64,000 bases of DNA from Ferruginibacter sp. GTDB lineage: Bacteria; Bacteroidota; Bacteroidia; Chitinophagales; Chitinophagaceae. The notes below the pieces were generated by a model, which did not search any database, was not told where the DNA came from, and worked only from the letters and a program-made list of their open reading frames with translations. Position numbers and translations under genes: made by a program. Every line of letters starts with the position of its first letter. The first letter of the stretch is position 1. The stretch is from the NCBI GenBank assembly GCA_019638525.1, contig JAHBTO010000003.1:310001-374000 (forward strand). The letters run 5' to 3'. This document shows, in pieces, positions 27,448 to 35,769 of this stretch.

Positions 27448-28437
27448 ATGAGTAATATTTTTCATTCACAGGATATAAGCCAGGCAACATTTTTAGTTAC
27501 AGGTGGCGCAGGTTTTATTGGCAGCCATATTGCTGAATACCTGCTTGCCAATGGCGCCAAAAAAGTTAGGGTGCTTGATAATATGGCCAATGGTTTTACC
27601 AGCAATCTTGATATTTTAAAACATTACCCGGCATTTGAATTTTATGAAGGCGATATAAGAGATTTTGATACCTGTGCACAAGCATGCACCGGGATTGATT
27701 ATGTAAGCCACCAGGCAGCGCTTGGTTCAGTACCACGCAGTATTAAAGAACCGGTTTATTTTAACGATGTTAATGTGGGTGGTTTTGTAAACATGCTAAA
27801 AGCTGCTGTAGATAATAATATAAAACAATTTGTGTACGCTTCTTCATCATCTGTTTATGGCGACGAGCCAACATTGCCCAAGCAGGAAAATAAAATTGGT
27901 AATTGCCTTTCGCCCTATGCTGCCACAAAAAAAACTAATGAACTATATGCACAAATATTTTCAGATGTGTATGGCTTAAAATTAATGGGGTTCAGGTATT
28001 TTAATATTTTTGGACCAAGGCAGGACCCCGATGGTGCTTATGCAGCAGTGATACCATTGTTTGTAAAACATATTATTAAACGCATCCCCGTATTTATTAA
28101 TGGTGACGGTGCACAAACAAGGGATTTTACTTTTGTAGAAAATGCGGTACAGGTGAATATTAAAGGCATGCTTACTAATAACACAGAAGCTTTAAATAAA
28201 GTTTATAATGTTGCCGTAGGCGAAAGTTATAGTGTAAATTATCTTTACCAGGCATGTACTAATTATTTAAAAAGTGATTTTGCAGCTACTTACCGTGAAC
28301 CAAGGGCAGGAGATATAAGGAACTCACTGGCTGATATTACACTTGCCAAAAATTTACTGAACTATAAACCGGTAAAAAAATTTGAAGAAGGATTAGAATT
28401 AACCATTGAGTTTTTTAAAAAACTATATAGCAATTAG
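27448..28437 (+). CDS. UDP-HexNAc(A) 4-epimerase, WbpP/TviC-like SDR
   Basis: 329 aa. NAD motif GGAGFIGSHIAEYLL near residue 18, AALGSVPRSIKEP near 90 and YASSSSVYGDEP near 130 with the catalytic YAATKKTNE near 155. The VPRSI loop and the small substrate-pocket residues match epimerases acting on UDP-N-acetylhexosamines (WbpP, WbgU) or uronates (TviC). It interconverts the gluco and galacto forms. It sits 81 bases after the dehydrogenase, with which it probably cooperates. Confidence 0.86.
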   Translation: MSNIFHSQDISQATFLVTGGAGFIGSHIAEYLLANGAKKVRVLDNMANGFTSNLDILKHYPAFEFYEGDIRDFDTCAQACTGIDYVSHQAALGSVPRSIKEPVYFNDVNVGGFVNMLKAAVDNNIKQFVYASSSSVYGDEPTLPKQENKIGNCLSPYAATKKTNELYAQIFSDVYGLKLMGFRYFNIFGPRQDPDGAYAAVIPLFVKHIIKRIPVFINGDGAQTRDFTFVENAVQVNIKGMLTNNTEALNKVYNVAVGESYSVNYLYQACTNYLKSDFAATYREPRAGDIRNSLADITLAKNLLNYKPVKKFEEGLELTIEFFKKLYSN

Positions 28438-28454
28438 AAATATTTAATGTTACG

Positions 28455-29009
28455 ATGGCATTTTTTAAAACTGAATTTCCCGGGCTTTTAATAATTGAAC
28501 CAACTGTTTTTACCGACAGCCGGGGATATTTTTTTGAAAGCTACAATGAAAATAATTTTAAAGCAGAGGGAATTGATATAAAATTTGTACAGGACAACCA
28601 GTCAAAATCTTCTTACGGAGTAATAAGAGGGCTTCATTACCAGTTAGCGCCTTATGCACAAACAAAACTTATACGTGTATTAAGTGGTGTAATATTAGAT
28701 GTAGTTGTTGACTTAAGAAAAGGCTCGCCAACTTTTGGTAAATCATTTTCGTTAGAACTATCGGCACAAAACAATAAACAGTTGTTTATACCTAAAGGTT
28801 TTGCTCATGGCTTTTCTGTTTTAAGCGATACGGCAGAAGTTTTGTATAAATGTGATGCTTTTTATAATAAAGCATCTGAAGCAGGCATTGCATATAATGA
28901 TAAAGAGCTGGAAATAAACTGGCAAATACCGGCGCAACTGGCTATCATATCCGATAAAGACAAAATAAATCCATTGTTTAAAGATTGTAAAAATAATTTC
29001 AACTTTTGA
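28455..29009 (+). CDS. rfbC: dTDP-4-dehydrorhamnose 3,5-epimerase
   Basis: 184 aa, usual length. Cupin-fold motifs: EPTVFTDSRGYFFESYNENN near residue 15, VIRGLHYQ near 57 (catalytic His), VVDLRKGSPTFG near 82, LFIPKGFAHGF near 107 and the Tyr in YKCDAFYNKASE near 132. It makes dTDP-4-keto-L-rhamnose. The gene for the last step (rfbD) overlaps its stop; rfbA and rfbB are absent here. Confidence 0.95.
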   Translation: MAFFKTEFPGLLIIEPTVFTDSRGYFFESYNENNFKAEGIDIKFVQDNQSKSSYGVIRGLHYQLAPYAQTKLIRVLSGVILDVVVDLRKGSPTFGKSFSLELSAQNNKQLFIPKGFAHGFSVLSDTAEVLYKCDAFYNKASEAGIAYNDKELEINWQIPAQLAIISDKDKINPLFKDCKNNFNF

Positions 29010-29878
29010 CCGACAAACTGCTAACAATATTGGTTACAGGTGCCGAAGGCCAACTGGGCAAACAATTAAAACTGCTTGCACCTAAATTTCCCTATTGCCA
29101 GTTTTTATTTGCAACAAAAAAAGAATTAGATATTACTAATGCTCACTCGGTTAAAAATTATTTCTCGGGCCACTCCATTGATTATTGCATTAACTGTGCT
29201 GCCTATACAGCTGTTGATTTAGCCGAAAAAAATAAAGATGAAGCATTTTTATTAAATGCCGATGCTGTGGCAACATTAGCTGCCGTGTGCGAAAAAAGGA
29301 ATACACAACTTATTCATATTTCTACCGATTATGTTTTTAGCGGTAAATTAAAGAAGGCATATACAGAACTTGATGATACCGACCCCATCAATGTATATGG
29401 GCAATCAAAACTAAAAGGCGAAAAACTGGTTTTGCAAAATGCTCCATCTGCTATTATCATCCGTACATCCTGGTTATATTCTCCATTTGGAAATAATTTT
29501 TTATTAACCATGTTACGGTTAATGAACGAAAAAGAAAGTATTAATGTGGTAGATGATCAATGGGGCTGCCCCACGTATGCTGGCGATCTTGCACTTGCAA
29601 TTATGCGTATCATAAAATCTGGTAAAAGCAGGATATATACAGGCATTTTTAATTACACAAATTCTGATGCTACCACCTGGTACCAGTTTGCTAAGGCGAT
29701 AAAAGAATTAAGCAATAACAATTGTATAATTAACCCAATAAAAACATCGGACTACCCAACAACTGCCAAGCGTCCGGCATATTCTGTATTAGACTGCACA
29801 AAAATTTTAGAAGCTTACCAAAGTGTTAGTATCAGGAACTGGAAGGATGGTTTACGTAGTTGCCTGGCAGCAATATAA
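29006..29878 (+). CDS. rfbD: dTDP-4-dehydrorhamnose reductase
   Basis: 290 aa. It begins at TTG 29006, overlapping the rfbC stop in a TTGA junction, so translation is coupled. NAD(P) motif LVTGAEGQLGKQL near residue 10, NCAAYTAVDLAE near 63, ISTDYVFSGK near 106 and the catalytic YGQSKLKGE near 130. It reduces dTDP-4-keto-L-rhamnose to dTDP-L-rhamnose. It is the last gene of the nucleotide-sugar run; no terminator is evident in the 167-base spacer. Confidence 0.94.
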   Translation: MTDKLLTILVTGAEGQLGKQLKLLAPKFPYCQFLFATKKELDITNAHSVKNYFSGHSIDYCINCAAYTAVDLAEKNKDEAFLLNADAVATLAAVCEKRNTQLIHISTDYVFSGKLKKAYTELDDTDPINVYGQSKLKGEKLVLQNAPSAIIIRTSWLYSPFGNNFLLTMLRLMNEKESINVVDDQWGCPTYAGDLALAIMRIIKSGKSRIYTGIFNYTNSDATTWYQFAKAIKELSNNNCIINPIKTSDYPTTAKRPAYSVLDCTKILEAYQSVSIRNWKDGLRSCLAAI

Positions 29879-30045
29879 TTTCAATTTGTTTGTAATTAAT
29901 TTTTAAGATTGAAATATTTTTAAAACAAGCAATCAATCTTGTAATTACTTTCATTTAGTATGCTGTACTTAAATAAGCATAAAATGTATTTGCTTTTTAT
30001 TAAAATTTAATTTGAATATGAAAAATGAGGAATAGGGTAAATCAA

Positions 30046-30714
30046 TTAATTTACAGCAAGTAAATGTTCGGCAATTATCAAATCGGTTGGCCTGGTTATT
30101 TTTAAATTATTTTCATCGCCTTTAACCAAATTTACTTTTAATCCAAAAGCTTCTACTACGGCTGCTTCATCAGTAAATTTATCTTTATAATCAATCTGGT
30201 AGGCGGGCAATAATATTTTACTGTGAAAAGTTTGAGGAGTTTGTACCTGTTTTATATTTTCCCTTTCCAGTGCCATATTTGTATCGCCATTTATAAAGCG
30301 TACACTGTCTTTACTATCTACAACAGGTATGGCCGAGCCGCTATCCATAGCCGATTCATAACATCGTTTTATTAAATCAATGCTCACAAGGCATCGCACA
30401 GCATCATGTACAAATATGATGCATTCATCATGTACCAATTGTAAACCGTTTTGTACTGAGTGAAACCTAGTACGGCCACCAATGGTAATTTGTATTCGGT
30501 TGTAATCAAAAAAAGCATCAATAATTTCCTGCCCTGCAGCCACATGTTCTTCGGGCAATACTAAAATAACAGAGAGATCATCATAAGCCTGTAAAAAAGT
30601 ATTAATAGTATAATACATAACAGGTTTACCATTAAGTAATAAAAATTGTTTGGGAATATTGGTGTTCATCCTGCTACCTGTACCTCCGGCAACAATTACA
30701 GCAATTTTTTTCAT
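30046..30714 (-). CDS. ispD: 2-C-methyl-D-erythritol 4-phosphate cytidylyltransferase
   Basis: 222 aa. The nucleotidyltransferase signature VAGGTGSRMNTNIPKQFLLL is at residues 8-27, VHDAVRCLVS near 101 and VQTPQTFHSKIL near 159. It attaches CMP to methylerythritol phosphate in the MEP isoprenoid pathway. Length is usual. It follows the isoaspartyl peptidase on the same strand with a 42-base gap; no functional link is obvious. Confidence 0.93.
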   Translation of the reverse strand: MKKIAVIVAGGTGSRMNTNIPKQFLLLNGKPVMYYTINTFLQAYDDLSVILVLPEEHVAAGQEIIDAFFDYNRIQITIGGRTRFHSVQNGLQLVHDECIIFVHDAVRCLVSIDLIKRCYESAMDSGSAIPVVDSKDSVRFINGDTNMALERENIKQVQTPQTFHSKILLPAYQIDYKDKFTDEAAVVEAFGLKVNLVKGDENNLKITRPTDLIIAEHLLAVN

Positions 30715-30756
30715 AGTGTGAAAAGATGTTATTTTTTACTTCATAACATCATTTGG

Positions 30757-31707
30757 TTAGTCGTTATAAATTCCAATCTTATTTTCGCCTTTACTGTTAC
30801 GCATGCCCCTGTACATACCTGCGCTGTTAAAAATCATAGAAACATTTCCTTTTGCATCTACTCCAATCATACCGCCTTCGCCATCCATTTTTACCAATTT
30901 TACTTTCACCACTTCATACATTGCATCCTGTAGGCTCATGCCTTTATATTCCATCAGGCAGCTAACATCGTGCGCTGCCACTGCACAAATAAAAGGTTCG
31001 CCATGGCCGGTGCAACTGATGGCACAGGTTTTATTATTGGCATAAGTGCCGGCGCCAATTAAAGGGCTATCGCCAATGCGGCCATATTTTTTGTTGGTCA
31101 TACCACCTGTGCTTGTAGCTCCCGCTATATTGCCGTGCATATCGCATGCTACGGCGCCCACCGTGCCAAACTTTTTATCTTTCATTAATTCTTCTACACC
31201 TTTATGGGTATGGTCTAATGAATAATTATCGCTGTCTCTTATTTCTTTCCATTGGTCGTACCTGAACTGAGAGAAAAAATATTCATCAGGCTCTAATTTT
31301 ATCCCTTGTTTAATGGCAAAATCATTGGCACCTTTTCCGCTTAAAAAAACATGGTTGCTGTGCAGCATCACTTCAGTTGCCAGTTCAATGGGGTTGCGTA
31401 CGTTTCTGATACCGGCTACAGAGCCTGCCGATAAATCTTTACCATCCATGATGGCGGCATCCATTTCCTGCAAGCCTTTTTTTGTAAATACCGAACCACG
31501 CCCTGCATTAAAGAGCAGGTTATCTTCAAGTACTACGATGGATGCTTTAACGGCATTTACTGCCGAACCTCCTTCTTCCAGTACTGCATATCCTGCAGTT
31601 ACGGCTTCCTGCAATCCTTTTATATAAGCTTGTTCCAGTTCGGCAGTCATATCTTCTTTTAAAATAGTACCGGCTCCGCCGTGTATGGCTATTGAAAATT
31701 GATTCAT
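30757..31707 (-). CDS. Isoaspartyl peptidase / plant-type L-asparaginase (Ntn-hydrolase)
   Basis: 316 aa. N-terminal IAIHGGAGTILKEDM, central GTVGAVACDMHGNIAGATSTGG with the autocleavage site just before the nucleophile Thr (near residue 183), and GDSPLIGAGTYANN near 219. The proenzyme self-cleaves to alpha and beta chains and hydrolyses beta-aspartyl dipeptides or asparagine. No signal peptide is seen, so it is cytoplasmic, unlike secreted lysosomal-type forms. In cyanophycin users such enzymes can split beta-Asp-Arg; cphA at the window start makes this attractive but unproven. Confidence 0.93.
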   Translation of the reverse strand: MNQFSIAIHGGAGTILKEDMTAELEQAYIKGLQEAVTAGYAVLEEGGSAVNAVKASIVVLEDNLLFNAGRGSVFTKKGLQEMDAAIMDGKDLSAGSVAGIRNVRNPIELATEVMLHSNHVFLSGKGANDFAIKQGIKLEPDEYFFSQFRYDQWKEIRDSDNYSLDHTHKGVEELMKDKKFGTVGAVACDMHGNIAGATSTGGMTNKKYGRIGDSPLIGAGTYANNKTCAISCTGHGEPFICAVAAHDVSCLMEYKGMSLQDAMYEVVKVKLVKMDGEGGMIGVDAKGNVSMIFNSAGMYRGMRNSKGENKIGIYND

Positions 31708-31778
31708 ACGTGTTAGTGGGTATTAATATTTGCTCAAAAATATCTATTTTCCACACATTAACCTGACTGATTTTTGTA

Positions 31779-32465
31779 ATGAAACTAAGAAAACTAACAG
31801 TAAGCGACTATTTTCTTATTCTGGTAAACCTGGTTCCGGTATATGGTGTTTGGTTCGAAGGATGGAATGCTGCACAGGTATTTTTAGTGTATTGCCTGGA
31901 AACAGTAATCATTGGTGTAATCAATGTAATAAAGATGGCTTGTGTTACATTGTTTGTAAAACCAACAGATGTTTGGGATTACAAAACGGGTATTACCAGG
32001 GTGAGTGGATTTTTCTTTATTGTATTTTTTATTTTTCATTATGGTTTTTTTGTGTTTGTACAAACACAGATTTTTTTTGGAGTAAGCGGTATTATCGACG
32101 ATAGTTCCATCATAAGATCGTACAGCAAAATACCGGCTGTGTTGGGGCACGATGGGCTTTTATTATTGCTTATATTCATTGCCTATTATACTTTACAAAC
32201 ACTGTTTGATTTTTTCTTGTCGGGGAAATATAAACAAGTAACCATGATAAAACTGATGTTTCAACCTTATGGAAGAATAGTTGTGCAGCAGTTTGTAGTA
32301 ATTATTGGAAGTATGTTTTTAGCTGTTGGTTTTTCTAATGTATTTATATTGATACTGGCACTGGTTAAAACAGGTTTTGAATTGTTTGTAAATTTTGAAA
32401 GGTTTATCGATAAGGCCGAAGCAGATGCAAAGAGAAAAATGGCAGCTGAAAATAAAAAGTCATAG
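31779..32465 (+). CDS. Multi-pass membrane protein, DUF6498-like
   Basis: 228 aa with about six hydrophobic helices, including DYFLILVNLVPVYGVWFEGW near residue 10, FLVYCLETVIIGVINVIKMA near 34 and FFFIVFFIFHYGFFVFV near 77. The LVYCLETVIIG motif recalls DUF6498 proteins of unknown function. The C-terminal 30 residues are basic and cytoplasmic. It is divergent from the isoaspartyl peptidase (71-base gap) and its last 6 bases overlap the converging heptose kinase gene. Confidence 0.7.
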   Translation: MKLRKLTVSDYFLILVNLVPVYGVWFEGWNAAQVFLVYCLETVIIGVINVIKMACVTLFVKPTDVWDYKTGITRVSGFFFIVFFIFHYGFFVFVQTQIFFGVSGIIDDSSIIRSYSKIPAVLGHDGLLLLLIFIAYYTLQTLFDFFLSGKYKQVTMIKLMFQPYGRIVVQQFVVIIGSMFLAVGFSNVFILILALVKTGFELFVNFERFIDKAEADAKRKMAAENKKS

Positions 32466-33455
32466 TAAAAGATGTTTACATTCCTGTAGCAGTTTCATTT
32501 TATCAATGGCTACTGTGCCCACTTCTTCACAAACAAGGCCACCTGCAATATTTGACATTTCCGACATAAGCCTGGCATCTTTAGTTGCTGCATATACAAG
32601 CGATGCAACAGCTATCACCGTATCACCTGCGCCGCTTACATCGGCAATGCTGCGTATATGAGTAGGTATAATGGCGGCATTTTTATCATCCTGGTAAAAA
32701 ACCCCTTTTTCTGATAAAGTGATAAGTGATATTTTATGGTCAAGTTTTTCCTGCAATAAAAGATGCACATCTTTTAAGAAACTTAAAGTTATATTCTGTT
32801 GTAAGATATTCAGCCCGTCTTTTACTTCTTTAAGGTTTGGTTTAAATATGTCTACACCTGTGTAAGCAAAAAAGTTTTTTCTTTTAGGATCTACTGTGGT
32901 TATAATATTTTGTTTTTTACACAGGTTTATAATTTTTTTAATTACGTTTTCGGTAAGCACACCTTTGTTATAATCTTCCAGTATAACAATATGTGGGCTT
33001 TCAGCAGCAAGATAGTTTTCAAAAGCATATAACAACCTTTCTTCATCGGCTGTTTTAATATCATCAGCCATTTCTGCATCAAGCCTCATCATATGCTGGT
33101 TACGGCTTATGATGCGAATTTTGTTTGTAGTTATCCTGTGTTCGCTATACACCAGGTATTTTGTATTGATACGATTGGTTGCTAATAACTTTGTCAGCTG
33201 CTCGCCTTCATCATCATTACCCAGTATGCTTATCATACTAATGTTTGCACCAAGTGCAGCTACATTTAGTGCTACATTGGCTGCACCGCCAATGCGCTGT
33301 TCTTTTTTGTTTAGCGCTACCACAGGCACAGGCGCTTCGGGCGAAATACGATCAACATTGCCCAGCCAGTAAGTATCCAGCATTATATCGCCAACTACTG
33401 CAACTTTTAATTGAGTAAACTGGTGAAATAATTTATCAAAATCCTGCATTGCCAT
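32460..33455 (-). CDS. D-glycero-beta-D-manno-heptose-7-phosphate kinase (RfaE1 type)
   Basis: 331 aa, PfkB/ribokinase family. Motifs: VVGDIMLDTYWLGNVDRISPEAP near residue 20, RIGGAANVALNVAALGA near 53, VDPKRKNFFAYTGVDIFKPN near 197 and the anion-hole motif VSGAGDTVIAVAS near 272. Only the kinase half is present; the C-terminal adenylyltransferase found in fused HldE is absent, so it would work with a separate RfaE2. Role: making ADP-heptose for LPS core. It lies 2 bases after the permease gene on the same strand. Confidence 0.85.
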   Translation of the reverse strand: MAMQDFDKLFHQFTQLKVAVVGDIMLDTYWLGNVDRISPEAPVPVVALNKKEQRIGGAANVALNVAALGANISMISILGNDDEGEQLTKLLATNRINTKYLVYSEHRITTNKIRIISRNQHMMRLDAEMADDIKTADEERLLYAFENYLAAESPHIVILEDYNKGVLTENVIKKIINLCKKQNIITTVDPKRKNFFAYTGVDIFKPNLKEVKDGLNILQQNITLSFLKDVHLLLQEKLDHKISLITLSEKGVFYQDDKNAAIIPTHIRSIADVSGAGDTVIAVASLVYAATKDARLMSEMSNIAGGLVCEEVGTVAIDKMKLLQECKHLLL

Positions 33456-33457
33456 AA

Positions 33458-34879
33458 TTAATCATTCTTTTTTTGATTGGCTATTGAAAGATAGTAAACA
33501 GGAATGCCTAATAATACTATTCCCAAACCAATGCCTGCATAAACAGGTTTAAAGATGATAAGAAAAACACAAAACACCAATGCCATTATAATATAAATGA
33601 TTGGCAATACCGGGTAGCCAAAAGCTTTGTATGGCCGCTCGGCATTGGGCCTTGTTTTGCGTAATTTAAATATGCCTATGATGGTGATAGCATAAAACAA
33701 TACCACTACAAATGAAATCATATCAAGCAGGTCGCCGTATTTGCCACTCAGGCAAAGAATTGATGCCATTATAAATTGCGCCCATAAAGCATATTCGGGC
33801 ACTGCATATTTATTAAGAACAGCAGCTTTTTTAAAAAATAATTTATCAATTGCCATTGCATTATAAACCCTGGCTCCTGCTAAAATCAATCCATTATTAC
33901 ATCCAAAGGTTGATATCATAATCATCACTGCAATAACAATAGTACCGGCATTACCAAAAATGGCGTGCGATGCAGTTACTGCCACCCGGTCGTTTTCAGC
34001 AAAAGCAATCTCTTTCATAGGTAATACCGATACATACATCAGGTTGGTAGCAATATAAATTACTGTTACTATAAGTGTTCCTAAAAACAATGCAAGGCCA
34101 ATATTGCGTTTTGGGTTTTTTACCTCTCCAGCAATAAAAGTTATATTGTTCCATGCATCGCTGCTAAAAATAGAACCTACCATTGAGGCGGCAATTGCAC
34201 CCACCAGTGCAGCGCCGCTAATGGGTAACCAACTATCGCCGGTATCGCTTTTTGTATAATGCAGGGCATTCATTCCTGTTTGCCAGTTTTCGTCCCAATA
34301 ACTGTGTTTTACCAGTAAAAATCCAAATATGGTAAGGCCCAGCAATGCCAGTAGTTTTGTAGAAGTGAAAATAGTTTGAATGATGGTACCGCTTTTAATA
34401 CCTTTTGAATTAATAAAAGTAAGTAGGCCTATTAACACGATGGCTACTATTTGTGCAGCCGATATTTGAATAAAGCCCAGGTTGAACAAAATGTTTTTTT
34501 CGCTTACTGCCGGAATGATATAAGCGGTAAACTTACTAAATGCCACACCAACAGCTGCAATAGTTGCAGTTTGTATTACGGTAAAAAAACTCCAGCCATA
34601 TAAAAAACCGGCTAGTGGATTAAAAGCTTCTTTTAAAAAAATATACTGCCCGCCTGCTTTAGGAAACATAGCACTCAACTCGCCATAACTTAAGGCAGCA
34701 GTTAAAGTCATAAAACCCGTAATGACCCATACGGCAATTAACCAGCCTGCACTGCCTACATTACGGGTAATATCGGCGCTTACAATAAAAATACCGGAAC
34801 CAATCATGGATCCGGCAACAATCATAGTAGAATCCAACAAACCAATTGTTGGTTTAAAAGAAGCAGTTTGTTCAGCCAT
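33458..34879 (-). CDS. APC-family amino acid permease
   Basis: 473 aa with about 12 transmembrane segments. The N-terminal IVAGSMIGSGIFIVSADITRN (residues 21-41) is the unwound substrate-binding TM1 motif of the amino acid-polyamine-organocation superfamily. LSYGELSAMFPKAGGQYIFLKEAF near 64 is a second family hallmark. It imports or exchanges amino acids; the substrate cannot be read from sequence. It lies between ompH and the heptose kinase gene on one strand, with gaps of 82 and 2 bases. Confidence 0.9.
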   Translation of the reverse strand: MAEQTASFKPTIGLLDSTMIVAGSMIGSGIFIVSADITRNVGSAGWLIAVWVITGFMTLTAALSYGELSAMFPKAGGQYIFLKEAFNPLAGFLYGWSFFTVIQTATIAAVGVAFSKFTAYIIPAVSEKNILFNLGFIQISAAQIVAIVLIGLLTFINSKGIKSGTIIQTIFTSTKLLALLGLTIFGFLLVKHSYWDENWQTGMNALHYTKSDTGDSWLPISGAALVGAIAASMVGSIFSSDAWNNITFIAGEVKNPKRNIGLALFLGTLIVTVIYIATNLMYVSVLPMKEIAFAENDRVAVTASHAIFGNAGTIVIAVMIMISTFGCNNGLILAGARVYNAMAIDKLFFKKAAVLNKYAVPEYALWAQFIMASILCLSGKYGDLLDMISFVVVLFYAITIIGIFKLRKTRPNAERPYKAFGYPVLPIIYIIMALVFCVFLIIFKPVYAGIGLGIVLLGIPVYYLSIANQKKND

Positions 34880-34961
34880 TGTTATTCCGGTTTATCGGAA
34901 CAAGATATAGAAATTGTATGAAATAATTTAAGAAGGCCAATATAAACTTTTTGCAGCAGGC

Positions 34962-35579
34962 TTATTTTTTTTCTTCGGCTTTTAGTTTTGCATTCATTCC
35001 TTTAATAACATCTTTGGTAATGTTTAATGCCGAATCTTTATAAACCATGTAATCGAGCCCATTACCGGTGGTAAATATGTACATGTATTTTTTGTCCTTA
35101 TTATAATCGGCTAAAAATTCTTTTAATTTTTTTTGAATGCCATCCATAATGTTAAAACTTTTTTCGTTTAGCTTTTGGCTTTGGTTTTGTTTTTTTTGAT
35201 CAATGGCCTGTTGCTGTTCGATAAGTTTTCCCTGGAATACCTGTGCTTCTTCTTCTGTTATGGCTGCACCACGTTTTAAAAAATTATCTTTTTGTGCCTG
35301 TAACCCCCGGTAAGCATTTTCCTGTTCGGTTTCAATTGCTTTCATTTCGGCTTCCAGTTCTTTACGCCTGTCTTTTATATAAGTAATGTTTTCATTTAAT
35401 GAATCAAGATCAACGTAAGCCAACAATGGCTGGTGCCCGTTATTTTGTAAAGCAGCAGCATTCATGTTTAGCTTTTCGGCAGTATCTGCAACTTTTTTGC
35501 CCGAAAAATCATAGTAATATAAATAACCAACTGCTAAAGCTAAAATGATATTTAATGCCAGTGATAAATTTTTCATCAT
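34962..35579 (-). CDS. OmpH/Skp-family periplasmic chaperone
   Basis: 205 aa. One N-terminal hydrophobic segment (LSLALNIILALAVGYLYYY) is a signal peptide or anchor. The start of the mature domain (LAYVDLDSLNENITYIKDRR) is followed by a long charged coiled coil (about residues 75-140) and a C-terminal strand region with YMYIFTTGNGLDYMVY. This is the jellyfish-like architecture of Skp/OmpH, which holds unfolded outer-membrane proteins in the periplasm. A -7 element precedes it. Confidence 0.88.
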   Translation of the reverse strand: MMKNLSLALNIILALAVGYLYYYDFSGKKVADTAEKLNMNAAALQNNGHQPLLAYVDLDSLNENITYIKDRRKELEAEMKAIETEQENAYRGLQAQKDNFLKRGAAITEEEAQVFQGKLIEQQQAIDQKKQNQSQKLNEKSFNIMDGIQKKLKEFLADYNKDKKYMYIFTTGNGLDYMVYKDSALNITKDVIKGMNAKLKAEEKK

Positions 35580-35609
35580 GCGTAAACAAATTTTGCGGCA
35601 ATATACTCA

Positions 35610-35617
35610 CAAACCTA
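35610..35617 (-). promoter_or_regulatory. -7 element TAGGTTTG of ompH
   Basis: Minus-strand TAGGTTTG (plus CAAACCTA), 31 bases upstream of the ompH start codon. It fits TAnnTTTG; no -33 TTTG is evident. Confidence 0.45.
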
Positions 35618-35681
35618 CACAGGGCAATGAGATAATAATTTTTTTAGGAAAGGGTTAACGGTAATATCAAAAGCAATAGAT

Positions 35682-35759
35682 TTGAATAAGTGTATTCATT
35701 TATTCAATTCTTTTACATGCTTTGTTAATTTATATCAGCTTTTTTTATTTGTACATTTG
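35682..35759 (+). promoter_or_regulatory. Inverted repeat and -7 element upstream of hscA
   Basis: TTGAATAA (35682-35689) and TTATTCAA (35700-35707) form a perfect 8-bp inverted repeat with a 10-base spacer. TACATTTG (35752-35759) fits the -7 consensus and ends 10 bases before the ATG at 35770, so the mRNA would have almost no leader. The inverted repeat lies about 60 bases upstream of the predicted start, suitable for an activator site. Confidence 0.45.
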
Positions 35760-35769
35760 CTAAAAAAAT

